From NCBI GenBank assembly GCA_039927975.1, contig JBDSTZ010000346.1:1-25687 (forward strand): a stretch of 25,687 nt of DNA, in the 5' to 3' direction. Every line of letters begins with the position of its first letter. Within the stretch, counting starts at the first letter, position 1. Of this stretch, positions 1 to 7,774 are shown in pieces. Source of the DNA: JBDSTZ01 sp039927975. GTDB lineage: Bacteria; Pseudomonadota; Gammaproteobacteria; Burkholderiales; Burkholderiaceae_D. Under the pieces are notes generated by a model. The model did not search any database, was not told where the DNA came from, and saw nothing but the letters and a program-made list of their open reading frames with translations. The translations under genes and the position numbers were made by a program.

Positions 1-2009
1 GTGCTGGCTTTCCCGTCGCGCACTGTGTTTGTCAGCACGTACAGGAAGCGCGTGACGGCGCTGCCATGAACCGTGATGCCGCTGTCCGGCGCGTATGCGA
101 CCGTCACGCTTTCCTGGTCCGGCGGCAGGCGATTGAATTCAATGTTCACCAGCGGCTGCTCGAAGCCGGGCAGCGGCGTGCCGTCCGCGCGCAGGATCTG
201 GTAGCCCGCCTTGTACAGGCCAAGGCGGCGCCGCGCGGCATTGCCCTCGTTCTGGTCGTGCGCTTCGAGCACGATCGACAGTGGCCCGCCGGCGGCGGCC
301 ACCAGCAGGCGCTTGCCGCGCTTCTTCGACAGCGGCGCGCCGGCCTGGTCGAAGAGCGTGATGCCGGAGATGTGCGGCGCCACGCTGTCGCTCATGCCTT
401 TGAACGGCAACTGCTGCGCATTGACCAGGTCGCCATTCTGGTTGTACGCCAGGTGCACGTGGAACATGCGGTTGAGCGTACCGAGCGTATCGCCGCTGTG
501 AAAGCGCGTGCCGCGCCGCACCCGTACCCGCGCCGGCTTGCCCTTGTCGTCGGCCAGCAGCGTGAAGCGCGCCGCATTGATCGGTGCGTCCTTGATGTCG
601 CGTCCGACCCGCATGTGGATGTAGCTCAGGCTGTCGAGCGACAGGCCTTCGCCAAGTTCGCCGAAGCCGCCGGTGGCCCACGGGCTGCTGACTTTTTCGT
701 CCAGCACCGCCAGCACCGGCGCGCCCATCGCGCCTTGCACATCGAGGCCGTTATGAAAATGGTCGCGGCTCTCGCCGCTGTAGTTGCCGCGCACTTCACC
801 GACTACGCCGACCACCTCGTGCGCGCCGTAGCGCGGCGCGAGCGGCCAGGGCAGCGGCTCACGCGCGGCACCCGGCGCTGGCGGGACGGGGGAGGGTGCC
901 GCAACAGTCTGCGCTTTGCCGTCGGGCGGCGCCAACCTGCTGATGCGCCGCGTCAGCGCGTCGGCCACCAGCAGGGCGCCGTTGCGCTCGACCGCCAGCC
1001 CGGCCGGACGTTTGAAGCGCGCCGCCTTGTTGTCACCCGGCGCGAAATCGATATCCACCCCTGTCAGGCCGTGCAGCGCGCCGCCCGGCGCGACCTGCAG
1101 AATGCGTCCGCGCGACAGGTCCCCCACATACAGGAAGCCGTCGTGCGTGATCGCCAGCGCCACCGGCCGCCGCATCAATTCGCGCGTGCCGGCCGGGCTG
1201 CGCGCATAGGTGGTCACCATGCCGTCGGCGCCAAGTTTGCGGATGCTGCCGTTGCCGGTGTCGGCGATGTACAGCGCGCCGTCGGCGCCCAGCGCCAGCG
1301 CGCACGGCGTGTCGAATCCGGCGCCGGCGGCCGGCCCGTCGCCCTCGCCGGGCAGGCCATTGCCGGCCAGCGTGCTCACCTCGCCGCCAGGCGCGATCAC
1401 GCGAATCCTGTCGTTGTAGGTATCGGCCACATACACCTTGCCCGCCTTGTCCACCGCGATGCCAACCGGCGCGTTGAACAGCGCCTGGGCGCCGGCGCCG
1501 TCGCGGTAGCCGGCCGCGCCGGTGCCGGCCAGCGTGCTGACGATCCCTTGCGGCGTCACCTTGCGGATCGCGTGGTTGCCGGTGTCGGCCACATACAGAT
1601 TGCCCGCTTCGTCGATCGCCAGGCCGGACGGCGTGTTGAACGCGGCGGCCGCACCGGCGCCGTCGGCAAAGCCCTCGTCCTTGCCCGCCACCGTGGTCAC
1701 GCTGCCGTCGGCATGCACGGCGCGGATCCGGTTGTTATCGCCGGCGTCGGCCACGAACACTGTACCGGCTCGATCGACCACCAGGCCGAACGGATCGGCG
1801 AACCGCGCACTGGCGACCGGGCCGTCGGCGAAACCGGCCTGGCCGTCGCCGGCCAGCGGCGCCGCCCGCACCTGCCAGCCAAGCGCCGTGTGGCGCCCGA
1901 TCAGGCGTGCCTTGTCGGCCACCTTGTTCAGCGGCGCGCCGTCGCGCAGCAGCAGAAAAGCGCCGACGGCGCAGGCGCCGGCGATCGCCAGCGCGGCCAG
2001 GCTGCGCAT
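1..2009 (-). CDS. NHL-repeat propeller fused to M23 zinc peptidase (partial, 3' end outside window)
   Basis: At least 669 residues are in the window; the frame is still open at the left edge, so the C terminus is missing. Residues 1-21 form a hydrophobic signal peptide or anchor. About six NHL-type repeats follow (about 35-350), with motifs such as GLAIDEAGNLYVADTGN and IRKV. An M23 (LytM-like) domain comes next (about 390-525) with all expected zinc and catalytic positions: H419 and D423 in an HNGLD motif, H465 in YIHM, and H517/H519 in HVH. About 40 residues inserted between the last two motifs are unusual. M23 enzymes cut peptidoglycan cross-bridges or glycine-rich peptides; the NHL propeller probably binds protein or cell-wall ligands. 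Both roles come from family knowledge. It should act in the periplasm or at the surface. The ATG at 2009 is used; an in-frame TTG at 2027 with AGAAAG six bases upstream is an alternative. It is divergent from the next gene, which also carries an M23 domain. Confidence 0.85.
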   Translation of the reverse strand, partial: MRSLAALAIAGACAVGAFLLLRDGAPLNKVADKARLIGRHTALGWQVRAAPLAGDGQAGFADGPVASARFADPFGLVVDRAGTVFVADAGDNNRIRAVHADGSVTTVAGKDEGFADGAGAAAAFNTPSGLAIDEAGNLYVADTGNHAIRKVTPQGIVSTLAGTGAAGYRDGAGAQALFNAPVGIAVDKAGKVYVADTYNDRIRVIAPGGEVSTLAGNGLPGEGDGPAAGAGFDTPCALALGADGALYIADTGNGSIRKLGADGMVTTYARSPAGTRELMRRPVALAITHDGFLYVGDLSRGRILQVAPGGALHGLTGVDIDFAPGDNKAARFKRPAGLAVERNGALLVADALTRRISRLAPPDGKAQTVAAPSPVPPAPGAAREPLPWPLAPRYGAHEVVGVVGEVRGNYSGESRDHFHNGLDVQGAMGAPVLAVLDEKVSSPWATGGFGELGEGLSLDSLSYIHMRVGRDIKDAPINAARFTLLADDKGKPARVRVRRGTRFHSGDTLGTLNRMFHVHLAYNQNGDLVNAQQLPFKGMSDSVAPHISGITLFDQAGAPLSKKRGKRLLVAAAGGPLSIVLEAHDQNEGNAARRRLGLYKAGYQILRADGTPLPGFEQPLVNIEFNRLPPDQESVTVAYAPDSGITVHGSAVTRFLYVLTNTVRDGKAS

Positions 2010-2048
2010 GCCCAATGGTCTGCTCAAAAGCTGCTTTCTATTCAGTTG

Positions 2049-2077
2049 AAATTATTGCCAGATTGTACGCAATGCAA
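2049..2077 (-). promoter_or_regulatory. Possible sigma-70 promoter of the NHL-M23 gene
   Basis: On the minus strand TTGCAT (2072-2077) and TAATTT (2049-2054) are separated by 17 bp. They end about 40 bp before the ATG at 2009 and 22 bp before the alternative TTG. The match to the -35/-10 consensus is moderate and this is a prediction by eye. Confidence 0.3.
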
Positions 2078-2196
2078 GTGCGCGCGTCGATGACGCTTGA
2101 CCAATTCGCGATGGCGGCGAAGTGCTCATTGGTTCCGGTTTAAACATTGCGCCAACGCAAAGCTCCGCTGAATCGCCCCAATTATGCTGGAGCGGG

Positions 2197-2215
2197 GCGC
2201 CGCCATGTGCGGCGC
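2197..2215 (+). promoter_or_regulatory. GC hairpin in leader of the BTRD1-M23 gene
   Basis: A perfect 7-bp stem (GCGCCGC at 2197-2203, GCGGCGC at 2209-2215) has a 5-nt loop (CATGT). Outer G and C runs could extend it. It ends 16 nt before the strong Shine-Dalgarno AGGAG at 2232-2236. It could modulate translation or act as a transcript-stabilising leader hairpin. There is no T-run, so it is not a typical terminator. Confidence 0.35.
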
Positions 2216-2245
2216 GCCGCCCCCAACGTCCAGGAGAATAATCCA

Positions 2246-4114
2246 ATGAGTTCACCCAAACTGCTGATCAACGTTCAACCATCCGAAGCCGGCTCCGTGG
2301 TCTACCTGACGCTGGCGCCCAGGACCTCGGGCGCGGCGCAGTACGGCCACCTCGCGCTCAAGCTGTCGATCAAGAATAACGAGGCAAAGCCGGTCGTCGT
2401 GAGCAGCCTGACCGTCTCCTTCATCGGTCCGCCGACGGTGCCCAGTGTGAGCTTCGCGGTGATGGTGGGTGTCGAAAAACCGGTCAGCAAACAGGTCGAG
2501 CAAAAGCCGTTGACGATCGCCGCCGGCGCCACCGGCAGCTGGTTTTTCCAGCCCGCCAACAACATCACGCTGCCGGTCCCCGGTCCCTCGCAAATACGCC
2601 TGGCGATCGCCTGCGAAGGCTTCAACGAAGTGCAGGCCGTGACCTTGCCGCTCAAACCGCACCAAAGCCCGGTGGCCGGCGGCAGCTACGATTTTCCCGC
2701 CAAGGCGCGCGACTTCCGGATCGGCGAATACTGGTCGGGCAGGGGCGAGTCGCATGCCTCGGCCGGCGATGGCAGCCAGCTGTTCGCCTACGACATGGGC
2801 GTGGTCGCCTTCGACGCCAACAGCAGCAAATGGAGCGAGCTGCTGCCCGGTACCGACGGCAGCAGGAACGAGCATTACCGCATCTGGGGCAAGCCGGTCT
2901 ACGCCATGGCCGACGGCAGCGTGCTGGCCTTCAAGAACGACATGCCGGCCAATACCAGAATGGGCCTGCAGCGGCCCACGCCCGATCCGGTCGAGGGCAA
3001 TCACTTCTGGCTGCAGCACGGCGACGAGGCGGTGCTGTACGCCCACATGCAGGCCGGTAGCCTGAACCCCGACCTCGCCAGCATCGGCGCGCCTGTCAAG
3101 CGAGGCGACCTGCTTGGCCTGGCCGGCAACTCGGGCAACTCCACCAATCCGCACCTGCATGTCCACGCCATCGAAGGCAGCGCGCCGTGGGCCGGGCCGC
3201 TGCGGCCACTGCCGTTTCGTAACCTCTTTGTGATCGACCGCGCCGCACTGTCGGCGCCCAGCCCAAGCGGCCCATGGGTCAAGGCCGAGGACCAGGGTTT
3301 GCCGGGCGTGCCCGTGGCGCTGTGGCCAGGGCCGACGGTGCCGGCGTGGTATCCGCCGGGCTGGGGCGAAGTCACCCGCAGCGGCATTCCCGAAGCGGCC
3401 TACCAGGCCGAGTTCGACCGCGTCACCAGCTCCGGCTACCGCCCCGTGTGGGTCGACGCGTACGAGGTCAATGGCCGCGTGTTTTTCAACGCGATCTTCC
3501 ATCCGGAGGACGGCACCGCTTGGACCGCCCACCACGGCATGAACGCCAGCCAGTACCAGGCCGAATTCACCAGCCGCGCCAGCCAGGGCTTCCAGCTGAT
3601 TCACATCGAGAGCTACATCAGCGGAAAGGAAATCCGCTACGCCTCCATCTTCGCCAAGAAGATCGGCGGCCCGGTGGCGGCCTATCATGGCGTGAGCAAG
3701 GAGCAGCACCAGCAGAAATTCAACATGCTCACCGCCGAAGGCTGGCGGCCGATCAACATCAGCGTGGTCTCGCCCAACAACGTCTTGAACTACTGCGCGC
3801 TGTATCAGAAGCGCGATGTCGGCGCCTTCTTCGCCAGGAGCTTCTTGACCCCGGCCGAATACCAGGTGCAGTTCAACGAGAACAACAAGGCCGGGCGCAA
3901 GCTGAGCTACCTGAACGCCTACACCCATCTCGGCCAGCCGCATTTTTCGGCCATCTGGTTCGAGAAGACGCCGGCGGTGGTGGCCCGCCACGGCGAAAAC
4001 CCGGCTCAGTTCCAGCTCGAATTCGACCGCCAGATGGCGGCCGGGCTGCGCACCCGCGTGCTCACCGGTTATGAGGAGGCCGAGGGCCACCGTTTCGGCG
4101 CCACCTGGTCCTAG
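2246..4114 (+). CDS. M23-like metallopeptidase with C-terminal BTRD1-type tandem repeats
   Basis: The product has 622 residues. The start at 2246 is chosen because AGGAG lies at 2232-2236; an in-frame ATG at 2147 has no ribosome site. Residues 1-150 are a beta-rich domain with no evident signal peptide. An M23-like domain follows with YAHM (H267) and GNSTNPHLHVH (H303, H305), the standard HxH zinc motif. The first zinc pair is probably H170 and D183, spaced wider than the usual HxxxD. From about residue 380 there are about five copies of a roughly 48-residue repeat with pattern YxAEFDxxxxxGYRPxxxxxY...F.AIF, like bacterial tandem repeat domain 1 of polyglycine hydrolases and related exoproteins. 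The likely role is a cell-wall or glycine-peptide hydrolase with a repeat-type recognition domain (inference). Export would need a leaderless route or cell lysis. Zinc ligands 1 and 2 are less certain than the HxH pair. Confidence 0.8.
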   Translation: MSSPKLLINVQPSEAGSVVYLTLAPRTSGAAQYGHLALKLSIKNNEAKPVVVSSLTVSFIGPPTVPSVSFAVMVGVEKPVSKQVEQKPLTIAAGATGSWFFQPANNITLPVPGPSQIRLAIACEGFNEVQAVTLPLKPHQSPVAGGSYDFPAKARDFRIGEYWSGRGESHASAGDGSQLFAYDMGVVAFDANSSKWSELLPGTDGSRNEHYRIWGKPVYAMADGSVLAFKNDMPANTRMGLQRPTPDPVEGNHFWLQHGDEAVLYAHMQAGSLNPDLASIGAPVKRGDLLGLAGNSGNSTNPHLHVHAIEGSAPWAGPLRPLPFRNLFVIDRAALSAPSPSGPWVKAEDQGLPGVPVALWPGPTVPAWYPPGWGEVTRSGIPEAAYQAEFDRVTSSGYRPVWVDAYEVNGRVFFNAIFHPEDGTAWTAHHGMNASQYQAEFTSRASQGFQLIHIESYISGKEIRYASIFAKKIGGPVAAYHGVSKEQHQQKFNMLTAEGWRPINISVVSPNNVLNYCALYQKRDVGAFFARSFLTPAEYQVQFNENNKAGRKLSYLNAYTHLGQPHFSAIWFEKTPAVVARHGENPAQFQLEFDRQMAAGLRTRVLTGYEEAEGHRFGATWS

Positions 4115-4130
4115 CGCGGCTGACCCGCGC

Positions 4131-4158
4131 CGGGCCGGTCCATTTCTCGCCCGGCCCG
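4131..4158 (+). terminator. Hairpin downstream of the BTRD1-M23 gene, possible terminator
   Basis: Perfect 8-bp arms CGGGCCGG (4131-4138) and CCGGCCCG (4151-4158) enclose a 12-nt loop, 17 bp after the stop codon. No clear T-run follows, so it may be a weak intrinsic terminator or a 3'-end stabilising hairpin. Confidence 0.4.
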
Positions 4159-4200
4159 TCGTTACAGGCGCGCCGCGCTGCGTGCCGGCTCCACGGCGCT

Positions 4201-4252
4201 GGTAAATATGCGGTAAAGACGGTGGTAAAGACAGCGGTAAAGACGTGGTAAA
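4201..4252 (+). repeat. Five phased GGTAAA boxes upstream of the S46 peptidase gene
   Basis: GGTAAA starts at 4201, 4212, 4224, 4236 and 4247, with spacings of 11, 12, 12 and 11 bp. Three central copies extend to GGTAAAGAC. A degenerate sixth GGT follows at 4259. The period is about one helical turn, so all boxes face the same side. Direct repeats with this period are typical of OmpR/PhoB-class response-regulator sites (established for that class; its use here is inferred). The last box ends 17 bp before TATAAA. Confidence 0.6.
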
Positions 4253-4269
4253 CACAATGGTGCATACCG

Positions 4270-4321
4270 TATAAATACGTAGCGAAAAATGATATTCAGC
4301 CCCCGGGAGTAGCGATATACT
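4270..4321 (+). promoter_or_regulatory. Candidate -10 boxes for the S46 peptidase gene
   Basis: Two -10-like hexamers lie here. TATAAA (4270-4275) is 17 bp after the last GGTAAA box, which sits where a -35 would be, as at activator-dependent promoters. TATACT (4316-4321) has only a weak TATTCA at 4293-4298 as -35. Leaders to the TTG start would be about 72 or 26 nt. Which one is used cannot be told from sequence. Confidence 0.35.
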
Positions 4322-4353
4322 CTGCCCCTGCTGTTCATCATTTGGGGATTATT

Positions 4354-6507
4354 TTGTTAAGACCGATCATCCTGTCGTTGGCGCTCGTTGGCGCCGTCGG
4401 CGGCGCGCAGGCGAGCGAGGGCATGTGGCAGCCGGACCAGCTACCGCTGCTCAAGCCCCAGCTCGCGCGCATCGGCATCAATCTCCCCTTGTCCGATCCC
4501 TCGCGCCATCCGCTCGCCGCCATCGTCTCGACCGGTAACTGCTCGGCTTCGTTCGTCTCCGCCGACGGCCTGATCGTCACCAACCACCACTGCGTCGCGC
4601 CGAGCATCGCGCTCAATTCCACGCCCGAACACAACTACATGGCCAACGGCTTCGTCGCGCGCACCCGCGCGGCCGAACTGCCGACCGTGCGCGGCGCCGT
4701 GGTGCTGGTCACCGACCGCACCGAGAACGTGACCGAGCGCCTCACCAGGGGACTGCCGGCCGGTTCAGGGCGCGAGCGCCACGATGAAATGCAGAGCCGC
4801 ATCCGCGCCCTCAACGCCGAATGCGAGACAGAACGCTATTACCGTTGCCAGGTGGTCGCCGCCTTGCGCGGCCTGGTCTACTACCGTGTGCGCCAGTTCC
4901 GCATCCGCGATGTGCGCCTGGTGTATGCGCCGTCCGAAAAGATCGGCAACTTCGGCGGCGATGTCGACAATTTCGAATGGCCGCGCCAGGTCGGCGACTT
5001 CGCTTTCCTGCGCGCCTATGTCGGCAAGGACGGCCGCCCGGCCGAGCCATCGGCCGACAACGTACCGTTCAAGCCGCGCGACTTCCTGGTGGTGTCGGCC
5101 GAAGGCGTCAGGAACGGCGACCCGATCCTGCTGGCCGGTTTCCCCGGCCGCACCACGCGCTACAAGCTGCCGAGCGAAATCCGCTACGCCCGCGACGTCT
5201 ACTTTCCCGCGCGTCTGGCCGGCATGCAGGCCGACGTCGCCGTGATCGCCGCCTCGACCATGGGCAGCCAGGGCGCCGGCCAGCGCTACGCCGGCCTGGT
5301 GAAGAACTTCAACAGCGTCATCAAGCGCACCCAGGGCCTGCTCGACGGTTTCACCACCTACGATGTCGCCGCCATCCGCGACCAGGAAGACGCCGACCTG
5401 CGCAATTGGCTGCGCCAGAATCCGTCTGCCGGCTCGCGCGAGATGCTGGCCGAGCTGGACGTGGCGGTCGGCGCCGACCTGGCCTTGTCGAGCGAGGAGT
5501 TCGCCCTGCAGGTGGCCAGCCACAGCGACCTGATTAACAGCGCGCGCATGCTGTACCGGCTGGCGCTTGAACGCCAGCGACCCGACGGCCGGCGCGAAAA
5601 CGGCTTCCAGGACCGCGACGTCGGCGGCATGCGCACGCGCCTGGCGGCGCTCGACGACACCTTCGCGCTCAACGTCGACGAGGCGCGCTATTCGTCGGCC
5701 TTGCAGCGCTACGCCAGGCTGGCGCAAAAGGCGCGCCCGAAAGGACTCGACGCGCTGCTGCCGGCGCCGGCCGCCGTGCCCGCGCTGTACAAGGGCAGCG
5801 AGCTGGCCGACGTGGCCAGGCGCCAGGCCTGGATCGGCCGCGACGTCGAGGCCTTCCGCAAATCCGACGACAGCATCATCAAGCTGGCCGTCAAGCTGCA
5901 GGACATCGGCACCGCGCTCGACAACCGCCGCAAGGAAGTCAACGGCGACCTCGATCGCCTCATGCCGCAGTATATGGCGGCGGTGATCGCGTGGAAGAAG
6001 TCGCAGGGCAGGGTGGTCTACTCGGACGCCAACTCGACCCTGCGCGTGAGCTTCGGCCTGGTGGCGCCGTACTCGCCGCGCGACGGCGTCAGCAAGGGCG
6101 CCTTCACCACGGTCGACGGCGTGCGCCAGAAGAACACCGGCAAGGAACCGTTCGCCGCCCCGCGCGAGCTGCTCGACGCGATCCGCGAAAAGCGTTTCGG
6201 TCCCTTCCGCGATCCGGCACTCGGCACGGTGCCGGTCAACTTCATCTCCAGCGCCGACACCACCGGCGGCAATTCCGGCTCGGCGGTACTCAACAAGCGC
6301 GGCGAACTGGTGGGCCTGAACTTCGACTCGACCTACGAATCGATCGTCAAGGACTGGTACTTCGACAGCGCCATCACGCGCGCGATCCACGTCGACATCC
6401 GCTACATGCTGTGGGTGATGAAGGAAGTCGACCACGCCGACAACCTGCTGGCCGAACTGACGGTGAAGTATCCGCGCCAGTCGCCGAATCAGTCGCCCGA
6501 CCGCTAG
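4354..6507 (+). CDS. S46 family dipeptidyl-peptidase (DPP7/DPP11 type), exported
   Basis: The product has 717 residues, the usual size for S46. The start is the TTG at 4354, which has GGGGA at 4344-4348 five bases upstream; a TTG at 4342 is also in frame but lacks such a site. Residues 1-20 are a signal peptide ending AQA, so the enzyme should be periplasmic. S46 enzymes remove dipeptides from peptide N termini with a chymotrypsin-like triad. Visible catalytic blocks are TNHHC (catalytic His, H79), FGGDVDNFEWPR (Asp203 or Asp205) and GGNSGSA (nucleophile S641). The residue 18 positions after the nucleophile fixes specificity in characterised members: Gly in DPP7 (hydrophobic P1) and Arg in DPP11 (Asp/Glu P1). 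Here it is Ser659, so the acidic-specific DPP11 label should not be applied. The gene stands alone, probably supplying dipeptides for growth on protein. Confidence 0.92.
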   Translation: MLRPIILSLALVGAVGGAQASEGMWQPDQLPLLKPQLARIGINLPLSDPSRHPLAAIVSTGNCSASFVSADGLIVTNHHCVAPSIALNSTPEHNYMANGFVARTRAAELPTVRGAVVLVTDRTENVTERLTRGLPAGSGRERHDEMQSRIRALNAECETERYYRCQVVAALRGLVYYRVRQFRIRDVRLVYAPSEKIGNFGGDVDNFEWPRQVGDFAFLRAYVGKDGRPAEPSADNVPFKPRDFLVVSAEGVRNGDPILLAGFPGRTTRYKLPSEIRYARDVYFPARLAGMQADVAVIAASTMGSQGAGQRYAGLVKNFNSVIKRTQGLLDGFTTYDVAAIRDQEDADLRNWLRQNPSAGSREMLAELDVAVGADLALSSEEFALQVASHSDLINSARMLYRLALERQRPDGRRENGFQDRDVGGMRTRLAALDDTFALNVDEARYSSALQRYARLAQKARPKGLDALLPAPAAVPALYKGSELADVARRQAWIGRDVEAFRKSDDSIIKLAVKLQDIGTALDNRRKEVNGDLDRLMPQYMAAVIAWKKSQGRVVYSDANSTLRVSFGLVAPYSPRDGVSKGAFTTVDGVRQKNTGKEPFAAPRELLDAIREKRFGPFRDPALGTVPVNFISSADTTGGNSGSAVLNKRGELVGLNFDSTYESIVKDWYFDSAITRAIHVDIRYMLWVMKEVDHADNLLAELTVKYPRQSPNQSPDR

Positions 6508-6535
6508 CCGGGCAGCCCGCGCCAGCCGCCGCGCC

Positions 6536-6564
6536 TTGTGCCGGCTGGCGAAATGCCCCATACT
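6536..6564 (+). promoter_or_regulatory. Predicted sigma-70 promoter of the pnuC-kinase operon
   Basis: TTGTGC (6536-6541) and CATACT (6559-6564) are separated by 17 bp. Transcription would start near 6571, giving a leader of about 40 nt to the ATG at 6610 and arguing against the in-frame starts at 6538 and 6553. No TPP riboswitch is seen in this leader. Confidence 0.4.
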
Positions 6565-6609
6565 CGTGACCTGCTTCGTATTGCCGGTCCGCGCCGTCCC
6601 CATCCCCGC

Positions 6610-7209
6610 ATGAATGATCCCCTAGACTTGCTCGGCTTCGCCACCACGCCGATCGAATTGATTTCCTTTGTGCTGTCGGTGATCACAGTGGTGCTCAACA
6701 TCCGCCAGAACCACTGGGCCTGGCTGTTCGCGATCGTCTCCTCGGCCACCTACGCCATGGTGTTTTTCGACTCGCGCCTGTACGGCGACATGGGCTTGCA
6801 GGGCGTGTTCATCGCGGTCTCGGTGTGGGGCTGGTACCAGTGGCTGCGTGGCGGCGACCAGCACCAGGCGCTGAACCTGAGCCGGCTCGACGCCACCGGC
6901 TGGGCCAACGGCGCCCTCGGCTGGCTGGCCGGCTTCGCCGTCCTGTCGCTGTTCCTCAAGCACTACACCAACACCGACGTGCCCTTCATGGACGGCTTCC
7001 TGACCGCCGGCAGCCTGCTCGGGCAAGTCCTGCTGTCGCGTAAAAAAGTCGAGAACTGGCATGTCTGGATCGCCGTCGACGTGCTGTACGTCGGCCTCTA
7101 CGTCTACAAGCACCTGATGCTGACCGCGCTGCTGTACGCCCTGTTCGTCCCGCTCGCGCTGATCGGCCTGCGCAGCTGGCAAGCCCAGATTCGCGGACAG
7201 GGCGCATGA
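6610..7209 (+). CDS. pnuC: PnuC-family vitamin transporter (nicotinamide riboside or thiamine)
   Basis: The product has 199 residues, the normal PnuC length, with about seven hydrophobic segments. It opens MNDPLDLLG followed by ELISFVLSVITVVLNIRQN, the family's N-terminal pattern. Near the C terminus NWHVW (N149, W150, W153) gives the WxxW motif that lines the substrate site in structurally known PnuC. Pnu proteins are inner-membrane facilitators that depend on metabolic trapping: PnuC carries nicotinamide riboside, PnuT thiamine and PnuX riboflavin. The gene overlaps the next by 4 bp (ATGA), so the two are translationally coupled. That partner resembles the NadR kinase domain and favours nicotinamide riboside. 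The nearby TPP-controlled receptor leaves thiamine possible. The start at 6610 lacks an obvious Shine-Dalgarno sequence. Confidence 0.85.
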   Translation: MNDPLDLLGFATTPIELISFVLSVITVVLNIRQNHWAWLFAIVSSATYAMVFFDSRLYGDMGLQGVFIAVSVWGWYQWLRGGDQHQALNLSRLDATGWANGALGWLAGFAVLSLFLKHYTNTDVPFMDGFLTAGSLLGQVLLSRKKVENWHVWIAVDVLYVGLYVYKHLMLTALLYALFVPLALIGLRSWQAQIRGQGA

Positions 7210-7730
7210 ATCAGCCGCTGCGCATCGCCATCCTGGGCGCCGAATCGTCCGGCAAGTCGACCCTGGCCGCCGCCCTGGCCGCCCATTACCGCACCGAATG
7301 GGTGCCAGAATACCTGCGCGAATTCGTCGACACCGCCGGCCGCGTGCCGCGCGAGGAAGACCAGTACCCGATCGCCCGCACCCAGATGGAACGCGAGAAC
7401 GCCGCCGCCCGGCGCGCCACCCGCTTCCTGTTTTGCGACACCACGCCCCTGATGACGGCCCTCTACAGCAAGGTCTACTGGGGCCGCGTCTACCACCAGC
7501 TGGCCGCGCTCGACGCCGTCCACGACTACGCCGTCACCTTCGTCACCGCGCCCGATGGACCCTGGGTGCCGGACGGCCTGCAGCGCGAATCGGAAGCGGT
7601 GCGCCAGTCGGTGCACCGGCAGGTGATGGCTACCCTGAGCGTGCGCGAAATCGCCTGCACCGTCGTTGGCGGCAGCCTTGAACAGCGCGTGGCGCAGGCT
7701 TGCCGTATCCTGGACGCGACGCCCGGCTAG
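7206..7730 (+). CDS. NadR-type ribosylnicotinamide kinase-like ATPase
   Basis: The product has 174 residues. It begins with a P-loop GAESSGKST (residues 11-19), the form found in the kinase domain of NadR. Further NadR-like blocks are FLFCDTTPLMT, with a probable catalytic or Mg-binding Asp, and PWVPDGL (119-125), which corresponds to PWVADGL in E. coli NadR. The N-terminal DNA-binding and adenylyltransferase domains of full NadR are absent, so this is a stand-alone kinase. It should phosphorylate nicotinamide riboside to NMN, trapping substrate imported by the overlapping PnuC-family gene. A thiamine-directed activity is possible given the neighbouring receptor but is not shown by the sequence. 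It acts in the cytoplasm. Confidence 0.8.
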   Translation: MNQPLRIAILGAESSGKSTLAAALAAHYRTEWVPEYLREFVDTAGRVPREEDQYPIARTQMERENAAARRATRFLFCDTTPLMTALYSKVYWGRVYHQLAALDAVHDYAVTFVTAPDGPWVPDGLQRESEAVRQSVHRQVMATLSVREIACTVVGGSLEQRVAQACRILDATPG

Positions 7731-7774
7731 GATTTTCTCGTCAGCGCATTCGGGTTTATGTAAGAATCGCTGCT

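Noticed and set aside
66..2093. 675-codon open frame on the plus strand
   Set aside because: It lies opposite the NHL-M23 gene. Its product is rich in Arg, Ala, Val and His with no domain pattern, while the minus strand shows clear NHL and M23 motifs.
2252..4255. 667-codon open frame on the minus strand
   Set aside because: It is the antisense shadow of the BTRD1-M23 gene, produced by GC-rich third positions; no ribosome site and no recognisable motif.
4765..6603. 612-codon open frame on the minus strand
   Set aside because: Antisense to the S46 peptidase gene, whose catalytic motifs prove the plus strand is coding.
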